A stretch of 64,000 nt of DNA, from NCBI RefSeq assembly GCF_016820535.1, contig NZ_JADHDY010000006.1, positions 1-64,000 of the forward strand, written 5' to 3'. The position numbers were made by a program, and so were the translations under genes. This document shows, in pieces, positions 8,056 through 17,053 of this stretch (position 1 is the stretch's first letter; the number at the start of each line of letters is the position of its first letter). This DNA is from Sporosarcina beigongshangi (GTDB lineage Bacteria > Actinomycetota > Actinomycetes > Actinomycetales > Micrococcaceae). The notes beneath the pieces were generated by a model. The model worked only from the letters and a program-made list of their open reading frames with translations. It had not been told where the DNA came from and did no database searches.

Positions 8056-9924
8056 ATGGACAAGAATTCGAGATTCTCCCGGCTGGCTGCGGCCACCCTG
8101 TTGGCGGCCCTGCTCGCGGGAGCAGGATTGGCCGTGCCCACAGCCGCCCAGGCCGCCGACAGCCGCGACACCATCGGCACCGTAACCCCCGCGGGTGAGC
8201 TGAGCTTCGACAGCGGCTGGTACACCCGCTGGGGAATTCCGGCGGCGTTCAGCCAGGATCTGCCCGGCAACGTTGCCTCCGGTTCCAGCGGCACCTGGGT
8301 TGCCCGCTACTCCGACGTCGGACACTCGGCAATGGACTTTGGCTACCGGATTGTGGAACGCGGCGTCCCCACCGACTATTGGGTCAGCGCCCAGGCCGAT
8401 GCACGGATCGAGGACGGGGTCGCCGCCGCAACCGGCACCAAGTGCGGCATCTTCTTCAAGGATCCTGACACGGGGACCACAACACCTGTTGACCCCTACA
8501 GCGACTCCCCGTACCAATGTGAAGTGACCGGCACATCCCCCGGCTCCGGCCCGTTCAAGCCCGCGTTCACAGTGCATTCCTTTGTCTGGGCCACGTCCCG
8601 GGGCCAGCTGACGCCGCACGGGAAGCTGTCGTTGGGCGACGGAAAACAGGAAGCATGGACAGCCGACTTTGTCGTGGACGGTGAATCAGCGGCAGGCGGC
8701 CCGGCCAGGGACCTGGCCGCCGGAACAACCTTGAATTGGTATGCGGCCATCCGCAACCCTGCCCCGCCCACTGACATGGCGCAGGCCAACTTCAGGTACC
8801 GGATCCTGGAAAACGGCGTCAAGACCAACTACTGGGTCATGGCAACTGCCAACAACATCAAGTCCGGAGCCCTGTACAAGCACAACGGCTCCTGCGAGAT
8901 CTACATTGGCGAGCCGACATCAGAAAGTTCCCCGAAGGCCACGCTCAGCCCCTATGAATGCATCTCCAACAACGTTGACGGCGCGTACCGCAACGACTGG
9001 ACCGGCGTGTTCGATGTACAGGCCGTTGCCACCAGCACCCCGCTGGGACAAATCCAGACCAACCAGCTGCTCGAGGCCGCCTGCGGACCCGCCGCCTCCG
9101 GCGAGGACTGCGGCTACATCCCCTCCAGCATGAGCTACACGACCGGTGACGAAGTCGTCGCGTCCCGCCGGATCCACAACGAGTCCGGCAAGTCCGGTGA
9201 ATATTCGATCAAGTGGGCCCACACCACGGTCGCCACGCACTCGACGGAAATCACGGCGGGCATCGAGGCAAAGTACTTTGGCGTCAAGGCTTCCCTGAAA
9301 GTGGCCTACGGCTATGAATACTCGGTGGAAAACTCCCGCGAAGATGAAGTCACCATGACCATTGGCGCTGACAACACGGGCTGGATTTCCATTGCCCCGG
9401 GGCTGGTGCACATCGAGGGCGACTACGTGGTGCGTGTGGGCGGCATCATCTACCGCATCCCCAACGTCGCCTTTGATTTCCCGGCCGGAGACACCTACGA
9501 CAACCTGGTGCTCCACTGCACCACCCCTGAAGGGACCGCGTGTCCCAAGACGCCGGACCCTGTGGTGGAAGGCATCGAAGATCCTGAACCCGGCACGGGG
9601 AGCACCCCCTCCGCTTCACCGCCTGCACCTGCTGCGCCGACGACCACGCCGGCGGCGGCGCCCGCAACCGCCGTCCCGACGGTTGCGACTCCGGCACCGG
9701 ATCCCGCAACAACACCGGCACCCAGCTCAGCGGCCGCCGTGGTGCCCCTGTCAGCCGACAGCCCCACCACTCCACGGGCACTTCCGGTGGGCCTCGCGGC
9801 GACGGGAGTGGACGGCCCCCGCGTGCCGGCGCTGCTGGGGGTGGCGGGCGCCATGATTGCAGCGGGCCTGTTTGCCTCCACGATCCTGGCGTCCCGATCC
9901 AGGAAGTCGGGGCGCCGGTCATGA
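8056..9924 (+). CDS. LAXTG-anchored surface protein with duplicated N-terminal domain and possible aerolysin-like region
   Basis: A secreted protein of 622 residues. There is a Sec signal peptide (about 1-34, ending AQA), then two related modules (about 45-185 and 190-340). These share the pattern YRI-x-E-x-GV-x-T-x-YWV and cysteine pairs. Residues about 359-480 show alternating Ser/Thr/Tyr/Val strands (for example AKYFGVKASLKVAYGYEYSV), then a strand rising to GWISIAPG, which resembles the membrane-inserting region of aerolysin/ETX proteins. A Pro/Thr/Ala linker (about 525-575) precedes LAATG (580-584), a hydrophobic helix and SRSRKSGRRS, a class E sortase signal. Function is unknown; the pore-forming idea is inference. 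It overlaps the next gene by 4 bp. Confidence 0.75.
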   Translation: MDKNSRFSRLAAATLLAALLAGAGLAVPTAAQAADSRDTIGTVTPAGELSFDSGWYTRWGIPAAFSQDLPGNVASGSSGTWVARYSDVGHSAMDFGYRIVERGVPTDYWVSAQADARIEDGVAAATGTKCGIFFKDPDTGTTTPVDPYSDSPYQCEVTGTSPGSGPFKPAFTVHSFVWATSRGQLTPHGKLSLGDGKQEAWTADFVVDGESAAGGPARDLAAGTTLNWYAAIRNPAPPTDMAQANFRYRILENGVKTNYWVMATANNIKSGALYKHNGSCEIYIGEPTSESSPKATLSPYECISNNVDGAYRNDWTGVFDVQAVATSTPLGQIQTNQLLEAACGPAASGEDCGYIPSSMSYTTGDEVVASRRIHNESGKSGEYSIKWAHTTVATHSTEITAGIEAKYFGVKASLKVAYGYEYSVENSREDEVTMTIGADNTGWISIAPGLVHIEGDYVVRVGGIIYRIPNVAFDFPAGDTYDNLVLHCTTPEGTACPKTPDPVVEGIEDPEPGTGSTPSASPPAPAAPTTTPAAAPATAVPTVATPAPDPATTPAPSSAAAVVPLSADSPTTPRALPVGLAATGVDGPRVPALLGVAGAMIAAGLFASTILASRSRKSGRRS

Positions 9925-11171
9925 TGCGCAAGCCGCAGCTGGTAGGACTTGCCATGGCCGCCGGACTGGCAGCCATGGTGGCCCTGGCGGGCTGCTCGGG
10001 CGAGGTGGACGCCGTCGACCATGCACCGGGCACGGCACAGGCCGCAGCATCCATCAACCCGGTGCTGGCAGGGGATGTCCGCAGCATTGTCACGGCGGCC
10101 ATGGACAAGCACCAGCTGCAGGCCGTCATTGTGCGGGTCACGGTTGACGGGAAGGACGTCATCACCAAGGCGTTCGGGGAATCCATGCCCGGCACCCCCG
10201 CAACCACGGACATGCACTTCCGCAACGGGGCAGTCGCCATCTCCTATGTTGCGACCGCGCTGCTGCAGTTGGTTGATGAGGGCGTGGTGGGCCTGGATGA
10301 CACGCTGTCCACGTGGCTGCCCGAGGTTCCCCACAGCGAGAAGGTGACCCTGGGCCAGCTGGCACAGATGACGTCGGGCTACACCGACTACGTCCATGAC
10401 GACGGCTTCATCGACGCCATCTACAACGATCCGTTCCGGTCATGGACGCCGGAGGAGCTGTACGCGATCGGCGCGTCCAAGCCGCTCGCCTACGAACCCG
10501 GCAGCAACTGGAATTACTCGCACACCAACTACGTCCTGCTCGGACTGGCACTGGAGAAGATTTCCGGGGAGCCGCTCGGGGACCTGCTGGAGCGCAAGGT
10601 GCTGGGCCCGCTGGGACTCTCGGAAACGGCCGGGCAGCACACCCCCGCCATTCCGGAACCGGCGCTGCACGCCTACACCAGCGAGCGCCGGGAGCCGCTG
10701 GGCATCCCGGCCGGTCAGCCGTTCCTGGAGGAGTCCAGCTACTGGAACCCGTCCTGGTCCCTGGCCCGGGGCGCCATCCAAACCTCCACCATCACGGACC
10801 TGGCCACGACGGCGGACGCCATCGGCTCGGGGGCGCTGCTCAGCGAGGCATCCCACGCGAAGCAGGTCGAGCCCAACCTGAGGGGGAAGACAAGCCTTGT
10901 CGAGGGATGCAGCACGTGCATGGTCCAGGGCGAGAACTACAGCTATGGCCTGGGGGTCGTCATCAGCGGCAACTGGCTGTTGCAAAACCCCATGTTTGGC
11001 GGCTATTCCGCAGTGGAGGGGTCGCTGCCGTCGCAGAAGATTGCCGTCGCAGTGGCCGTGACATACTCCGAGGGCTCCTTCGATGCCTGGGGCGACGTGC
11101 CCAACATGGCGCTGGAGCTGTTCCGGTCCATCGGTGCCGCAGCGGCGCCTGGCGACGCACCGCCGCAGTAG
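9921..11171 (+). CDS. Degenerate serine-hydrolase-fold lipoprotein (catalytic motifs lost)
   Basis: A protein of 416 residues with a lipoprotein signal (lipobox LAGC, C25). The body aligns throughout with the hydrolase at 4188-5513. However, the SxxK motif is AVAI (104-107), the YSN motif is YSH (199-201), and the HTG stretch reads LQNPMFGG (about 354-361). All three catalytic elements are therefore missing, and hydrolysis is not expected. A CSTC pair (330-333) could form a disulfide. The ATGA overlap with the LAXTG protein implies coupled translation and perhaps a complex at the cell surface. A role as a binding protein, chaperone or receptor domain is inference. Confidence 0.8.
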   Translation: MMRKPQLVGLAMAAGLAAMVALAGCSGEVDAVDHAPGTAQAAASINPVLAGDVRSIVTAAMDKHQLQAVIVRVTVDGKDVITKAFGESMPGTPATTDMHFRNGAVAISYVATALLQLVDEGVVGLDDTLSTWLPEVPHSEKVTLGQLAQMTSGYTDYVHDDGFIDAIYNDPFRSWTPEELYAIGASKPLAYEPGSNWNYSHTNYVLLGLALEKISGEPLGDLLERKVLGPLGLSETAGQHTPAIPEPALHAYTSERREPLGIPAGQPFLEESSYWNPSWSLARGAIQTSTITDLATTADAIGSGALLSEASHAKQVEPNLRGKTSLVEGCSTCMVQGENYSYGLGVVISGNWLLQNPMFGGYSAVEGSLPSQKIAVAVAVTYSEGSFDAWGDVPNMALELFRSIGAAAAPGDAPPQ

Positions 11172-11203
11172 GGATTCCACGAAGGGACGGCCTCAGTGCA
11201 AGG

Positions 11204-12646
11204 TCAGCTGAACAGTTCGTTCTTGGGCTCGTTCTTCTTCACAAACTGCCAGCCGAACCACAGCACCAGGGCCAGGACCGGAATCGTGCAGAGTGTCCAC
11301 AGACCAAGGAGGAATTGTCCGCCGTCGGGCTTGGCAATGGTGTCAAAGCCGATCAGCACCGTGATCACCATGAGCGAGCCGAGGCCCACCCAGCTGGTCC
11401 ACGGCGACCCCGGCATGGGCAGTGAGGAGACCTTGCCGTGCCTGTGCCGCAGCATGATCTGGCAGGCAAAAATGGACGCCCAGGTGAAGATCACGCCGAT
11501 GGAGGCGGTGTTGAGGGCGAGGTCGAACGCGTAGGAGCCGCCCAGCCAGATGTTCGCCAGCACGCCAACCACGTAGACGGCGGCGATGCTCAGGATGGCC
11601 GCGTACGGCACATAGCGGCCCGACAGGCGGGTCAGCCAGTGCGGCGCGTGGCCGTTGTTGGCCATGGTGCGGAAGATCCGTCCAATGGAATACAGCCCCG
11701 AATTGCACGAGGACAGGGCCGCCGTGATGACCACAAAGTTCATGACCGAGCCCACCCAGTCAAGCCCCATCGTGGCGAACACCGTCACGAACGGACTCTC
11801 GCCGGACTTGTACTGGTCCGACGGCATGATCATCGCCAGCAGGGACACCGAGCCCACGTAGAACACCACAATGCGGAGCACGACGGCGCGGATCGCCTTG
11901 GGCACTTCCCGTTCCGGATTCTTCATCTCACCGGCCGTGATGCCCACGAGCTCGATCGCGTTGTAGGCAAAGATGACAGCGTTCAGGGCCAGGATCATGA
12001 CGAGCCCGCCCTTGGGGAACATGGTGCCGCCATGGAACAGGTTGTTCACTGTGGCATGCGACTGCCCCACCTGGGCGTTCATGAGGACCATGGCGGTGCC
12101 CACCACCAGGAAGGTCACGATGGCGCCAACCTTCAGGCAGGCAGCCCAGAACTCAAACTCACCAAACGCCTTGACGCTGAGCAGGTTCACCGCGACCAGC
12201 ATGGCGAGGGCACACAGTGCGCTGATCTCCACCGGCACTCCGGGGAAGAAGTATTGGAAGTACAGGCCGATGGCGATCAGTTCGGCGATGCCCGTCATGG
12301 CCCAGTTGATAAAATACATCCAGCCGGAGAGATAGGCGCCTTTCTTGCCGAACAGCTCCCCCGCATACGAGACAAAGGACCCCGACGTCTGCCGGTACAT
12401 GATCAGCTCGCCCAGCGCCCGCATCAGCAGGTAGGCGATGACGCCGGCAATGGCGTAGGAGAAGATCAGGGCCGGGCCCGTGCTGGCCAGCCGCCCGCCT
12501 GCTCCCATGAAAAGTCCGACGCCGATCGCCCCGCCCATGGCGATCATGGTCACGTGCCGCCGGGACAGCGTCTGCTGGTAGCCCTCAGCAGAAACTTTGT
12601 GTGTTCCGGGCAGCTGTGATTCAGTGTCCGTGATGTCTTGTGACAC
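11204..12646 (-). CDS. Amino-acid permease, APC superfamily (AnsP/GABA-permease-like)
   Basis: A protein of 480 residues with about 12 membrane helices. The first helix region contains the AAT-family signature MGGAIGVGLFMGAGGRL, followed by GPALIFSYAIAG and GELIMYRQTSGSFVSYA, all characteristic of proton-coupled amino-acid permeases. Overall it most resembles L-asparagine or aromatic amino-acid permeases, but substrate cannot be fixed. The GTG at 12646 is preferred because AAGGA lies 7 bp upstream; an in-frame ATG at 12688 would add 14 residues. It is transcribed alone, convergent with the surface-protein operon. Confidence 0.88.
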   Translation of the reverse strand: MSQDITDTESQLPGTHKVSAEGYQQTLSRRHVTMIAMGGAIGVGLFMGAGGRLASTGPALIFSYAIAGVIAYLLMRALGELIMYRQTSGSFVSYAGELFGKKGAYLSGWMYFINWAMTGIAELIAIGLYFQYFFPGVPVEISALCALAMLVAVNLLSVKAFGEFEFWAACLKVGAIVTFLVVGTAMVLMNAQVGQSHATVNNLFHGGTMFPKGGLVMILALNAVIFAYNAIELVGITAGEMKNPEREVPKAIRAVVLRIVVFYVGSVSLLAMIMPSDQYKSGESPFVTVFATMGLDWVGSVMNFVVITAALSSCNSGLYSIGRIFRTMANNGHAPHWLTRLSGRYVPYAAILSIAAVYVVGVLANIWLGGSYAFDLALNTASIGVIFTWASIFACQIMLRHRHGKVSSLPMPGSPWTSWVGLGSLMVITVLIGFDTIAKPDGGQFLLGLWTLCTIPVLALVLWFGWQFVKKNEPKNELFS

Positions 12647-12795
12647 GCAAGAATCCTTCAGTCGTCGATGGTCCCCCCGTTTGCTCATGACCTTGGGATC
12701 CGGCGCTTCTGCAGCGGCTCGGCATCGTCAGGAAGCAAAGGACCAGACAATTCTACTCCCGGCCTGGCTAAGGGCCGACGTTGAAATTTTCGAAC

Positions 12796-13482
12796 TCAGA
12801 GATCTTCGCGCAGGGCCATGAACGTATATTCCCACGTGTGGACGTCCCGATCCCCGGGATCCCTGTGCTTCTTTCCCGCATCCTTGACCAATCGCACCAC
12901 CGAGGTGAACAGTTCCAGGGCCTCGTCCGGAGTCAGCCGTACGGTGCCAACGGCCAGCTCCGCCTTCGCATTACCGTCCCGGCCCGTGGCGTAGTTCGGG
13001 GCCCAGGCCAGCATCCGTGACAGCGCATTGTGCTGCTCGAGTTCCATCTGCGAGAGGTAGGCACCCAAGGCCAGTTCGTCCTCGTCCGTCAGCGGCTCTT
13101 CCGGGGAGCCAATCTGCAGCGAGCCCTCAACCGACTGCCAGACCCGGTCCCGCTTGTCGCGGGCAAATTCGGGCGCTTCATGGATCATGTCGGCGTCGGC
13201 CAGGATGCGCAGGTGGTAGCTGAGCTTGTTTGCGGGCACGCCCAACTGCTCGGCCAGGTCGGCGGCGCGGGCGTAATCCTGCCCAGCCAGCACGGACATG
13301 ATGCGACGCCGGAGCGGGTGCGTCATGGCCTTGAGCATGGGCGAGGTCATGGTCCGGCCGAGCAGCGCGGCGTCGTGCCCGGGCCGCTCCCCCACCGGCG
13401 TGTTTGCCCGCGGTTCGCCGCCCGCCGGCAGCGTCCCCGTCTTGTCATCCCGGCCCGACTTGTCCCGCACACCCTTTGCCAT
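12796..13482 (-). CDS. Winged-helix transcriptional regulator (ArsR-like, HTH_20)
   Basis: A protein of 228 residues. A charged, probably disordered N-terminus (1-42) precedes a winged helix (about 45-125) with MLKAMTHPLRRRIMSVLAG and LAEQLGVPANKLSYHLRIL. An acidic helical C-terminal region of about 100 residues probably mediates dimerisation or ligand binding. The ATG at 13482 lies 6 bp after a TAGAAT -10 hexamer, so the message is probably leaderless. The gene is divergent from an MFS transporter, and the short spacer holds three TTGMGCAA boxes overlapping both promoters. It most likely represses itself and the transporter. Confidence 0.85.
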   Translation of the reverse strand: MAKGVRDKSGRDDKTGTLPAGGEPRANTPVGERPGHDAALLGRTMTSPMLKAMTHPLRRRIMSVLAGQDYARAADLAEQLGVPANKLSYHLRILADADMIHEAPEFARDKRDRVWQSVEGSLQIGSPEEPLTDEDELALGAYLSQMELEQHNALSRMLAWAPNYATGRDGNAKAELAVGTVRLTPDEALELFTSVVRLVKDAGKKHRDPGDRDVHTWEYTFMALREDL

Positions 13483-13510
13483 GGGACCATTCTACAAAAC
13501 GCAAAATTAG

Positions 13511-13546
13511 TTGAGCAATTTATATTGCGCAACTATATTTGCGCAA
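13511..13546. promoter_or_regulatory. Three TTGMGCAA operator boxes at 14-bp spacing
   Basis: TTGAGCAA (13511-13518), TTGCGCAA (13525-13532) and TTGCGCAA (13539-13546) are spaced exactly 14 bp apart; the last two are perfect palindromes. They overlap candidate -35 elements for the MFS gene (TTGCGC 13525-13530 with -10 TATGCT 13548-13553, 17 bp spacer). The first box also supplies the -35 of the regulator gene on the other strand. Confidence 0.75.
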
Positions 13547-13559
13547 CTATGCTGGGTGC

Positions 13560-14897
13560 ATGTCCACGATCAGCAGCACCTCCACCGGCGAAAGCTTTGC
13601 CGCACCCCGGCTCTACAGGAACCGCAACTACCTCTGGTGGCTGGCCACCGATTCCTTTACCGCCTTCGGCGCCGCGGTGCACGGCTTTTCAGTTCCGTTG
13701 CTGGCCCTGTACGTCACGGGCAGTCCGGCCCAGGCGGGACTCATTGCCGGGATTGGGCAGCTGGGGCGGGTGCTGACAACGATTCCCGGCGGCGTCATTG
13801 CCGACAGGCACAACCGCCGCACCCTGATGGTGGTTGGCGGCGTGGCCGGGCTGGTGATTGGCAGTGCACTGACGGCGTTTCAGCTCGCGGGGCTGCTCGG
13901 CTTCTGGCTGCTGACGGTGTTGAACCTGCTCATGAACATGCGCAACGGCTTCTTCGGATCGGTGTCCAATGCCGCACTGAAGCAAGTGGTCAGCGCCGCG
14001 CAGGTGGGGCCCGCGATGGCTGCGAACCAGGGCCGCGATGCCGTGATAGCCCTGTCGGGTGGCCCGGTGGCCGGGATCCTGATGGGCGTCGGACGCGCCG
14101 TTCCCTTCGCCGCGACGGCGCTGTCACATGCCGCCGGCACCATCGCAGCGCTCATGATCCGCGTCGATTTGAGGCCCGGCGGCCCCGCAGCCGTTGGCGG
14201 CGCTGCCGGAGGCGGGATTGCGGCGGCCCGGGGCCCGGTGCGCAGTTTCGTTGACGACGCTGTCCTCGGCGTCAAGTGGCTGATGGGTCGCACGGAGTTG
14301 CGCGGAATCATCGTTCTCTCCACCATCCTGAATCTGGGCATCAACTCGGCCCTCACCGCCGTGATTTTCGGCCTGCAGCAACGCGGCGAGTCCCCGGCAG
14401 CCATCGGTCTCGTCTCAGCCGGCATCGGCGTGGGCATGCTGCTGGGCTCCTTCATTGCGGGCCCGCTGGTCAAGCGCCTGGGCGCCGGCACCATTGTGAT
14501 CGCCGGACTGGTTGTCATGACGGCGTCATTGCTTGTTCTGCCATTTGTGACGGCACTGCCGGCGGTCATGCTGATTCAGTCGCTTGCCATCTTCAGCGCC
14601 CCTGCCATCAACGCCGCGCTGCTGGGATATTTCATGGTCGCCGTTCCCACCGAACTGTTGGGCCGCGCCACCAGCGCCATGGACCTGATGTCCATGGGCG
14701 CCATGCCGTTGTCTCCCTTGGTGGCCGGATTCGGCTACGCGCTTCTGGGATGGACGGGGATCCTGCTGGTGTGCGCCGGCATCTGCGTCCTGACCACGGT
14801 CCTGGCCTGGGCGAACGGCGGACTGCGGACGCTGCCATCCTCGGACCACTGGGCCGCCCACGCCGCAGCCGTCACCGAGGGGACTCCCCGCCCGTAA
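13560..14897 (+). CDS. MFS transporter, divergent from its regulator
   Basis: A protein of 445 residues with about 12 hydrophobic segments. The N-terminus (RLYRNRNYLWWLATDSFTAF) and the loop motif GGVIADRHNRRTLM are typical of the MFS_3-like group that includes enterobactin and macrolide exporters. No ribosome site precedes the ATG at 13560; a TATGCT -10 ends 6 bp before it, so translation may be leaderless. A palindrome at 14920-14939 (GCCCGGC/GCCGGGC) follows the gene and may end transcription from both sides, because the next gene is convergent. Export of a toxic compound is the likely role; the substrate is unknown. Confidence 0.85.
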   Translation: MSTISSTSTGESFAAPRLYRNRNYLWWLATDSFTAFGAAVHGFSVPLLALYVTGSPAQAGLIAGIGQLGRVLTTIPGGVIADRHNRRTLMVVGGVAGLVIGSALTAFQLAGLLGFWLLTVLNLLMNMRNGFFGSVSNAALKQVVSAAQVGPAMAANQGRDAVIALSGGPVAGILMGVGRAVPFAATALSHAAGTIAALMIRVDLRPGGPAAVGGAAGGGIAAARGPVRSFVDDAVLGVKWLMGRTELRGIIVLSTILNLGINSALTAVIFGLQQRGESPAAIGLVSAGIGVGMLLGSFIAGPLVKRLGAGTIVIAGLVVMTASLLVLPFVTALPAVMLIQSLAIFSAPAINAALLGYFMVAVPTELLGRATSAMDLMSMGAMPLSPLVAGFGYALLGWTGILLVCAGICVLTTVLAWANGGLRTLPSSDHWAAHAAAVTEGTPRP

Positions 14898-14919
14898 TGC
14901 GCTGCCCCAAGACACGCGG

Positions 14920-14939
14920 GCCCGGCACCCAAGCCGGGC
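14920..14939. terminator. Short GC-rich hairpin between convergent genes
   Basis: GCCCGGC (14920-14926) pairs with GCCGGGC (14933-14939) around a 6-base loop. No T-run follows, so termination efficiency is uncertain. Confidence 0.45.
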
Positions 14940-14966
14940 TCCGCCGTCGTGCATGTCAAGGCCGTG

Positions 14967-15623
14967 TCAGTGGCGCGAATCGCGGAACAGCAGCGCAGCC
15001 TGCACCCGGTTTTCCAGCTCCAGCTTCGCCAGAATGCGCGACACATGGGTCTTCACAGTCGCCTCGCTCAGGAACAGCGACCGCGCGATCCCGTCATTGC
15101 TCATCCCCTGCGCGATCGCATCCAGCACCTCGGACTCGCGGGCGCTCAGCTGCTCCAGCCGCGCCACGGCGGCGTTGGACCGCGTGGCCGCAGCCCGTTC
15201 CCGCGTCCTGTCGATCAGCCGCTTCGTCACCGTCGGCGCCAGCATGCCCTCCCCCGCCGCGACCGCCCGGATGGCGTGGAACAGCCGGTCCGGGTCCGTG
15301 TCCTTGAGCAGGAATCCGGCGGCCCCGGCCTCGAGCGCAGCAAAGACGTAGTCATCCAGGTCAAAGGTGGTCAGCACCAGCACCTGCGGGGGCGCAGGCA
15401 AGGCACGCAGCGCGGCGGTGGCGCCGATGCCGTCGCCGCCGGGCATGCGCACATCCATGAGGACGACGTCGGACCGTTGCGTTTGTGCGCACCTCACCGC
15501 CTGCGGTCCGCTGGCAGCCTCCCCCACGACCTCCATGTCGGGGCGGGAGTTGACCATTTTCACAAGTGCCGCACGGACGAGTGTCTCGTCGTCGGCGACG
15601 ATGACGCGGATCTTTTCACTCAT
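14967..15623 (-). CDS. NarL/LuxR-type response regulator
   Basis: A protein of 218 residues. The receiver has D11/D12 and phospho-acceptor D57 in DVVLMDVRMPGGDG, plus the late lysine in GFLLKDTDPD. The C-terminal LuxR HTH has LSARESEVLDAIAQG and LSEATVKTHVSRILAKLEL. The ATG at 15623 lies within the 3' end of the kinase gene (8-bp overlap), so the pair is coupled. Target genes are not evident; this pair stands alone between convergent neighbours. Confidence 0.92.
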   Translation of the reverse strand: MSEKIRVIVADDETLVRAALVKMVNSRPDMEVVGEAASGPQAVRCAQTQRSDVVLMDVRMPGGDGIGATAALRALPAPPQVLVLTTFDLDDYVFAALEAGAAGFLLKDTDPDRLFHAIRAVAAGEGMLAPTVTKRLIDRTRERAAATRSNAAVARLEQLSARESEVLDAIAQGMSNDGIARSLFLSEATVKTHVSRILAKLELENRVQAALLFRDSRH

Positions 15624-16887
15624 GTGGCATTTCCCCGTCCTCGCCTGGGCAGTGCCCGGAAAGCGGGATGCGGGCAGCCAATTCGAAACCGTTGCCTGCG
15701 GCACCGTGGGAGAGCGTGCCGCCCAGCAGCTCGATGCGTTCGGCCAGGCCCACCAGTCCCATGCCCGCGCCCACGGCGGCCTCCCCGGGGACGGCCGGTC
15801 CGTTGGCCACCGTGACGTGCAGCGCGGCGCCCTTCCCGGTGCGGACCACTTCGATGTTCACCGACGCCGCGGCCTCCGGTGCGTGGCGTGCCACATTCGT
15901 GATGCCTTCCTGGACCACACGGAACGCCGCCCGGCTCACGGCATCCGGCAGGTCCTTCTCGAGTTCAGGGCTCGGAGTGAATTCAACGGCCACACCGGCC
16001 TGGCGCCACTCCCCGAGCAGTCCCGGAATTTGCGCAATCCCCGAAGGTGCGGTGCGCATCTGGCCAGCAGTCCCTGCCGTACCATTTTCCGGATTCTGCA
16101 CAGGCTGCCAATCTCCCTGTCCCGTGGTGCCGTCCTCATGCAGGACACCCAGTACGTCACGCAGCTCGCCCAGGGCGGCATGCGCGGTTTCCCGGATGGA
16201 CCGGGCCGCACCTGCGGTTTCCGTGTCCGGCGCATCCACTTCCAGGGCGGCGGCCTGGACCGCCACAAGCGACATCCTGTGGGCCAGGGTGTCGTGCATT
16301 TCGCGGGCAATCCGGTGCCGCTCGGCCAGGCGGCTGTGCTCGATGTCCGCGGCGTGCTCCGCTTCAACCCGTTCGGCGCGTGCCTTCAGCGCCGCCACCT
16401 GGGATTCCCGCAGGCGGGAACGCTGGCCGCGGTAGCCGCCCCAGGCCGCAATGGCGCAGAACCCCACGGTGGCGAACAAGAGCACTCCCCAGGTGAGCGG
16501 TTCGACCCCCAACAGCGTTTCTGCGCCCACGGCGAGCACAATTACCGCCGCAACCCACCAATCAATGCGGCGCCTGGCCAGCAAGAACAATGCCACCATG
16601 AAAGCGAGACCGCTGAACGAAAGCGCGCCCAGCACGGCCGCGGCGGCTGCCACGGACTTCGGAAAGCGGTGCCGCCAAACCAGCGCCACCGCACCCAGCG
16701 GGGCGAGCAACGGGGCAAATCCAAAGCGCGCCCACTCAAGTCCGGAATTTTCTGGGTCGGGCACGGTCCCGTCGTCAATTCCCAGTCCGAGCGAAAGAAA
16801 CGACATCATGACATCGGCGAACACGACCGCTACGACCAGGGCGACCGTGCGCCAGGGGCTTTCAGCGGGCAACATTTTTATCTTCAT
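15616..16887 (-). CDS. Sensor histidine kinase, NarL/DesK class
   Basis: A protein of 423 residues. Four to five hydrophobic segments occupy about residues 14-150, followed by a coiled linker rich in Ala, Arg and Glu. The HisKA_3 domain carries H198 in HRIAREMHDTLAHR, and the HATPase domain includes VVQEGITNVARHAPEA and GAGMGLVGLAERI. The domain order and length match DesK-type kinases that sense membrane or envelope state. It is upstream of and overlaps its response regulator. The signal is unknown. Confidence 0.92.
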   Translation of the reverse strand: MKIKMLPAESPWRTVALVVAVVFADVMMSFLSLGLGIDDGTVPDPENSGLEWARFGFAPLLAPLGAVALVWRHRFPKSVAAAAAVLGALSFSGLAFMVALFLLARRRIDWWVAAVIVLAVGAETLLGVEPLTWGVLLFATVGFCAIAAWGGYRGQRSRLRESQVAALKARAERVEAEHAADIEHSRLAERHRIAREMHDTLAHRMSLVAVQAAALEVDAPDTETAGAARSIRETAHAALGELRDVLGVLHEDGTTGQGDWQPVQNPENGTAGTAGQMRTAPSGIAQIPGLLGEWRQAGVAVEFTPSPELEKDLPDAVSRAAFRVVQEGITNVARHAPEAAASVNIEVVRTGKGAALHVTVANGPAVPGEAAVGAGMGLVGLAERIELLGGTLSHGAAGNGFELAARIPLSGHCPGEDGEMPHE

Positions 16888-16941
16888 GCTTCGAGCCTAA
16901 TTTTCAGTGCAGTGCCGCCGCATCCGACTAAAGTTGTCCCC

Positions 16942-17020
16942 TGATGCCGCGTCGGCGAATAACGGCGATTATCTGGTGCTGCGTTGCAGAAAATCGGTCA
17001 TTATGTGATGCGGCATCGGG
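16942..17020. repeat. 32-bp-period repeat array (three units)
   Basis: Related words begin at 16942 (TGATGCCGCGTCGG), 16974 (TGGTGCTGCGTTGC) and 17006 (TGATGCGGCATCGG), exactly 32 bp apart. The reverse complement of the first word (CCGACGCGGCATCA) occurs at 26046-26059 inside a sister array with the same period. No coding potential is seen. Confidence 0.75.
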
Positions 17021-17053
17021 AGGGGGCGGGCGGAGGGAGCACGCAAAACTGAA

